Of a stretch of DNA of 64,000 nucleotides, positions 59,785 to 64,000 are shown piece after piece. Every line of letters starts with the position of its first letter. Positions within the stretch are counted from its first letter, which is position 1. The notes beneath the pieces were generated by a model. The model worked only from the letters and a program-made list of their open reading frames with translations. It was not told the origin of the DNA and searched no databases. A program made the position numbers and the translations under genes. Source of the stretch: Henricia sp. BOLD:AAB3569 (taxonomy: Eukaryota; Echinodermata; Asteroidea; Spinulosida; Echinasteridae); assembly GCA_037783545.1 (NCBI GenBank), contig JBBELK010000452.1, positions 124,001 to 188,000 of the forward strand. The letters run 5' to 3'.

Positions 59785-62499
59785 TCAACGGCCGTACAAA
59801 TGTACACCAGCGCGGCGCATGCACAGGGTGTCCCAACAGCCACGGTTAGGGGAATAACCACGCAGCCGAGCTCCGTTTTCCCTAAACTCTGAAATTTCTC
59901 CGTCATTTCCTAGCGAAAATCTGTCAATTTTGCATGACAAGTGCGGAATATATACAGTTTGGAGCATGCAAAATTTGAAGTTGGTTGGAAAATTCCTTGA
60001 TTTCCAAATTTGCCGGCATTTGGGACACACTTTGACCTAATTCCCGTCACAATCTGGGGTGAGTCAACGGCCGTACAAATGTACACCAGCGCGGCGCATG
60101 CGCAGGGTGTCCCAACAGCCACGGTTATGGGAATAACCACGCAGCCGAGCTCCGTTTTCCCTAAACTCTGAAATTTCTCCGTCATTTCCCAGCGAAAATC
60201 TGTCAATTTTGCATGACAAGTGCGGAATATATACAGTTTGGAGCATGCAAAATTTGAAGTTGGTTGGAAAATTCCTTGATTTCCAAATTTGCCGGCATTT
60301 GAGACACACTTTGACCTAATTCCCGTCACAATCTGGGGTGAGTCAACGGCCGTAGAAATGTACACCAGCGCGGCGCAGGGTGTCCCAACAGCCACGGTTA
60401 GGGAAATAACCACGCAGCCGAGCTCCGTTTTCCCTAAACTCTGAAATTTCTCCGTCATTTCCCAGCGAAAATCTGTCAATTTTGCATGACAAGTGCGGAA
60501 TATATACAGTTTGGGACACACTTTGACCTAATTCCCGTCACAATCTGGGGTGAGTCAACGGCCGTACAAATGCACACCAGCGCGGCGCATGCGCAGGGTG
60601 TCCCAACAGCCACGGTTAGGGAAATAACCACGCAGCGGAGCTCCGTTTTCCCTAAACTCTGAAATTTCTCCGTCATTTCCTAGCGAAAATCTGTCAATTT
60701 TGCATGACAAGTGCGGAATATATACAGTTTGGAGCATGCAAAATTTGAAGTTGGTTGGAAAATTCCTTGATTTCCAAATTTGCCGGCATTTGGGACACAC
60801 TTTGACCTAATTCCCGTCACAATCTGGGGTGAGTCAACGGCCGTACAAATGTACACCAGCGCGGCGCATGCGCAGGGTGTCCCAACAGCCACGGTTAGGG
60901 GAATAACCACGCAGCCGAGCTCCGTTTTCCCTAAACTCTGAAATTTCTCCGTCATTTCCTAGCGAAAATCTGTCAATTTTGCATGACAAGTGCGGAATAT
61001 ATACAGTTTGGAGCATGCAAAATTTGAAGTTGGTTGGAAAATTCCTTGATTTCCAAATTTGCCGGCATTTGGGACACACTTTGACCTAATTCCCGTCACA
61101 ATCTGGGGTGAGTCAACGGCCGTACAAATGTACACCAGCGCGGCGCATGCGCAGGGTGTCCCAACAGCCACGGTTAGGGGAATAACCACGCAGCCGAGCT
61201 CCGTTTTCCCTAAACTCTGAAATTTCTCCGTCATTTCCCAGCGAAAATCTGTCAATTTTGCATGACAAGTGCGGAATATATACAGTTTGGAGCATGCAAA
61301 ATTTGAAGTTGGTTGGAAAATTCCTTGATTTCCAAATTTTCCGGAATTGGGACACACTTTGACCTAATTCCCGTCACAATCTGGGGTGAGTCAACGGCCG
61401 TACAAATGTACACCAGCGCGGCGCATGCGCAGGGTGTCCCAACAGCCACGGTTAGGGGAATAACCACGCAGCCGAGCTCCGTTTTCCCTAAACTCTGAAA
61501 TTTCTCCGTCATTTCCTAGCGAAAATCTGTCAATTTTGCATGACAAGTGCGGAATATATACAGTTTGGAGCATGCAAAATTTGAAGTTGGTTGGAAAATT
61601 CCTTGATTTCCAAATTTGCCGGCATTTGGGACACACTTTGACCTAATTCCCGTCACAATCTGGGGTGAGTCAACGGCCGTACAAATGTACACCAGCGCGG
61701 CGCATGCGCAGGGTGTCCCAACAGCCACGGTTATGGGAATAACCACGCAGCCGAGCTCCGTTTTCCCTAAACTCTGAAATTTCTCCGTCATTTCCCAGCG
61801 AAAATCTGTCAATTTTGCATGACAAGTGCGGAATATATACAGTTTGGAGCATGCAAAATTTGAAGTTGGTTGGAAAATTCCTTGATTTCCAAATTTGCCG
61901 GCATTTGAGACACACTTTGACCTAATTCCCGTCACAATCTGGGGTGAGTCAACGGCCGTAGAAATGTACACCAGCGCGGCGCAGGGTGTCCCAACAGCCA
62001 CGGTTAGGGAAATAACCACGCAGCCGAGCTCCGTTTTCCCTAAACTCTGAAATTTCTCCGTCATTTCAAGCGAAAATCTGTCAATTTTGCATGACAAGTG
62101 CGGAATATATACAGTTTGGAGCATGCAAAATTTGAAGTTGGTTGGAAAATTCCTTGATTTCCAAATTTGCCGGCATTTGGGACACACTTTTACCTAATTC
62201 CCGTCACAATCTGGGGTGAGTCAACGGCCATACAAATGTACACCAGCGCGGCGCATGCGCAGGGTGTCCCAACAGCCACGGTTAGGGGAATAACCACGCA
62301 GCCGAGCTCCGTTTTCCCTAAACTCTGAAATTTCTCCGTCATTTCCCAGCGAAAATCTGTCAATTTTGCATGACAAGTGCGGAATATATACAGTTTGGAG
62401 CATGCAAAATTTGAAGTTGGTTGGAAAATTCCTTGATTTCCAAATTTGCCGGCATTTGAGACACACTTTGACCTAATTCCCGTCACAATCTGGGGTGAG
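59785..62499 (+). repeat. Second copy of the 50674-53667 segment
   Basis: Ten units in the order of 50674-53667 minus the unit at 52002. It contains the same 212-bp truncated unit (60343) and the same CATTTCAAGCG 272-bp unit (61949). Private changes are GCATGCACAGG near 59822 and CTTTTACC near 62190. The last unit (62221) starts like 53389 (GCCATACAAATG) but ends TTGAGACAC rather than TTTTCCGGC/TTGGG, so the match stops inside it. Confidence 0.92.
60343..60554 (+). repeat. Truncated 212-bp monomer, second copy
   Basis: Same 61-bp deletion, same junction (CAGTTTGG joined to GACACAC) and same GCCGTAGAAATG marker as 51232-51443, 9111 bp away. Identity of the junction shows a single deletion event followed by segmental duplication. 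Confidence 0.95.
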
Positions 62500-63887
62500 T
62501 CAACGGCCGTACAAATGTACACCAGCGCGGCGCAGGGTGTCCCAACAGCCACGGTTAGGGAAATAACTACGCAGCCGAGCTCCGTTTTCCCTAAACTCTG
62601 AAATTTCTCCGTCATTTCCCAGCGAAAATCTGTCAATTTTGCATGACAAGTGCGGAATAAATACAGTTTGGAGCATGCAAAATTTGAAGTTGGTTGGAAA
62701 ATTCCTTGATTTCCAAATTTGCCGGCATTTGGGACACACTTTGACCTAATTCCCGTCACAATCTGGGGTGAGTCAACGGCCGTACAAATGCACACCAGCG
62801 CGGCGCATGCGCAGGGTGTCCCAACAGCCACGGTTAGGGGAATAACCACGCAGCGGAGCTCCGTTTTCCCTAAACTCTGAAATTTCTCCGTCATTTCCTA
62901 GCGAAAATCTGTCAATTTTGCATGACAAGTGCGGAATATATACAGTTTGGAGCATGCAAAATTTGAAGTTGGTTGGAAAATTCCTTGATTTCCAAATTTG
63001 CCGGCATTTGGGACACACTTTGACCTAATTCCCGTCACAATCTGGGGTGAGTCAACGGCCGTACAAATGTACACCAGCGCGGCGCATGCGCAGGGTGTCC
63101 CAACAGCCACGGTTAGGGGAATAACCACGCAGCCGAGCTCCGTTTTCCCTAAACTCTGAAATTTCTCCGTCATTTCCCAGCGAAAATCTGTCAATTTTGC
63201 ATGACAAGTGCGGAATATATACAGTTTGGAGCATGCAAAATTTGAAGTTGGTTGGAAAATTCCTTGATTTCCAAATTTTCCGGAATTGGGACACACTTTG
63301 ACCTAATTCCCGTCACAATCTGGGGTGAGTCAACGGCCGTACAAATGTACACCAGCGCGGCGCATGCGCAGGGTGTCCCAACAGCCACGGTTAGGGGAAT
63401 AACCACGCAGCCGAGCTCCGTTTTCCCTAAACTCTGAAATTTCTCCGTCATTTCCTAGCGAAAATCTGTCAATTTTGCATGACAAGTGCGGAATATATAC
63501 AGTTTGGAGCATGCAAAATTTGAAGTTGGTTGGAAAATTCCTTGATTTCCAAATTTGCCGGCATTTGGGACACACTTTGACCTAATTCCCGTCACAATCT
63601 GGGGTGAGTCAACGGCCGTACAAATGTACACCAGCGCGGCGCATGCGCAGGGTGTCCCAACAGCCACGGTTATGGGAATAACCACGCAGCCGAGCTCCGT
63701 TTTCCCTAAACTCTGAAATTTCTCCGTCATTTCCCAGCGAAAATCTGTAAATTTTGCATGACAAGTGCGGAATATATACAGTTTGGAGCATGCAAAATTT
63801 GAAGTTGGTTGGAAAATTCCTTGATTTCCAAATTTGCCGGCATTTGAGACACACTTTGACCTAATTCCCGTCACAATCTGGGGTGAG
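62500..63887 (+). repeat. Last five complete monomers
   Basis: ACTACGCAG/TAAATACAG (273 bp), TGCACACC/GCGGAG, TTTTCCGGAATT (278 bp), CCTAGCG, and GTTATGGG with a private GTAAATTTT near 63748. The first four repeat 57846-58954 at offset 4654. Confidence 0.91.
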
Positions 63888-64000
63888 TCAACGGCCGTAG
63901 AAATGTACACCAGCGCGGCGCAGGGTGTCCCAACAGCCACGGTTAGGGAAATAACCACGCAGCCGAGCTCCGTTTTCCCTAAACTCTGAAATTTCTCCGT
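63888..64000 (+). repeat. Partial monomer at right edge
   Basis: The first 113 bp of a GCCGTAGAAATG/GGGAAA 273-type unit, cut off in CTCCGT by the window end. From its markers it belongs to the same type as the truncated units at 51232 and 60343 or the 272-bp units at 53117 and 61949. The array continues to the right. Confidence 0.96.

Larger units (their letters stand above)
1..64000 (+). repeat. Satellite array, 273/279-bp monomer, about 232 units
   Basis: The whole window is a direct tandem repeat. Setting the unit start at the TCAACGGCCG motif gives starts at 77, 350, 623, 896, 1175 and so on to 63888. Most spacings are 273 or 279 bp. Exceptions are 272 and 278 bp (single-base losses or a 7-bp deletion), 270, 274, 280, 296 and 212 bp. 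All units lie in one orientation and no foreign sequence separates them. The first roughly 90 bp of the unit are GC-rich (about 63%) and the rest is about 40% GC. Monomer homogeneity plus multi-monomer periodicity is the hallmark of a eukaryotic satellite with higher-order structure. I do not recognise the family. A centromeric or other heterochromatic role is inference from form alone. Confidence 0.98.

Noticed and set aside
77-63854. Hundreds of 79-81-codon minus-strand open frames, one per monomer, beginning MCPKCRQIWKSRNFP, with CxxC-like spacing
   Set aside because: They are the same monomer read in one frame, ending at the TGA formed by TCA in TGAGTCAACGG. They repeat with the unit, vary without regard to codon position, and have no gene context.
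1-64000. CENP-B box (NTTCGNNNNANNCGGGN) on either strand
   Set aside because: The majority monomer has no TTCG, and the CGAA of CAGCGAAAATC lacks the required CCCG spacing. TTCG near 36035 and 37970 is a private deletion product without the rest of the motif.
1-64000. CRISPR array or other repeat-spacer system
   Set aside because: The repeat is contiguous with no unique spacers, and units are far longer than CRISPR repeats.
1-64000. rDNA spacer, 5S rRNA, tRNA or snRNA repeat
   Set aside because: No rRNA-like conserved stretch, no pol III A and B boxes in correct spacing, no cloverleaf and no T-run terminator was seen in the monomer.
1-64000. Transposon-derived tandem (LTR, LINE, Helitron or MITE) or viral origin
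   Set aside because: No reverse transcriptase, integrase, transposase or Rep motif in any frame, no terminal repeats, target-site duplications or poly-A. The inverted repeats are internal and short.
1-64000. Assembly artefact (false duplication or collapsed repeat)
   Set aside because: Most HOR copies carry private changes as well as shared ones, which argues against simple copying of one contig. It cannot be excluded for pairs that look identical by eye, such as 6141-7513 and 16371-17743; ultra-long reads spanning both would settle it.

Overview
The window is one uninterrupted tandem satellite array. Every base from 1 to 64000 belongs to a head-to-tail repeat with a basic unit of 273 or 279 bp, all units in the same orientation. 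I count 231 complete monomers (first starts at 77, last ends at 63887; mean about 276 bp) plus a partial monomer at each edge, so the array continues in both directions. I see no gene, RNA gene, transposon insertion, unique spacer or flanking sequence. The content fits a eukaryotic heterochromatic satellite, of centromeric, pericentromeric or subtelomeric type. I do not recognise the family and cannot name the organism. A hand-counted 279-bp consensus has 47.7% GC (133/279) with near-expected CpG (15 seen, about 15.8 expected).

Monomers are very similar, but they carry linked diagnostic variants that show higher-order repeat (HOR) organisation, and the HOR changes along the array. Layout: 77-622 a pair; 623-3115 a trimer (831 bp x3); 3116-5594 a mosaic with a 545-bp dimer; 5595-6140 a pair; 6141-10307 a 4-5-mer (1110, 1389, 1389 bp); 10308-16370 two related multi-monomer blocks; 16371-17759 a distant copy of 6141-7529; 17760-29648 a 10-mer (2760, 2778, 2760 bp, then shortened 1104 and 1656 bp copies); 29649-34587 an irregular zone with small indels; 34588-38439 a 7-mer (1926 bp x2); 38719-39822 a dimer (552 bp x2); 40102-48174 a 10-mer (2784, 2784, 2505 bp); 48175-64000 a mosaic with a 5-mer (1406, 1389 bp) and several segments repeated 4.7 to 9.1 kb apart.

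No genes act together here. The biology visible is concerted evolution: unequal crossover and conversion-like exchange, with breakpoints that can in places be placed inside single monomers. Each monomer also carries an 11-bp inverted repeat, a TGAGTCA site, and a 6-bp length polymorphism centred on the palindrome GCGCATGCGC. Both main unit lengths are multiples of three, which gives misleadingly long open frames on the minus strand (up to 816 aa). I regard these as by-products of the repeat, not genes.
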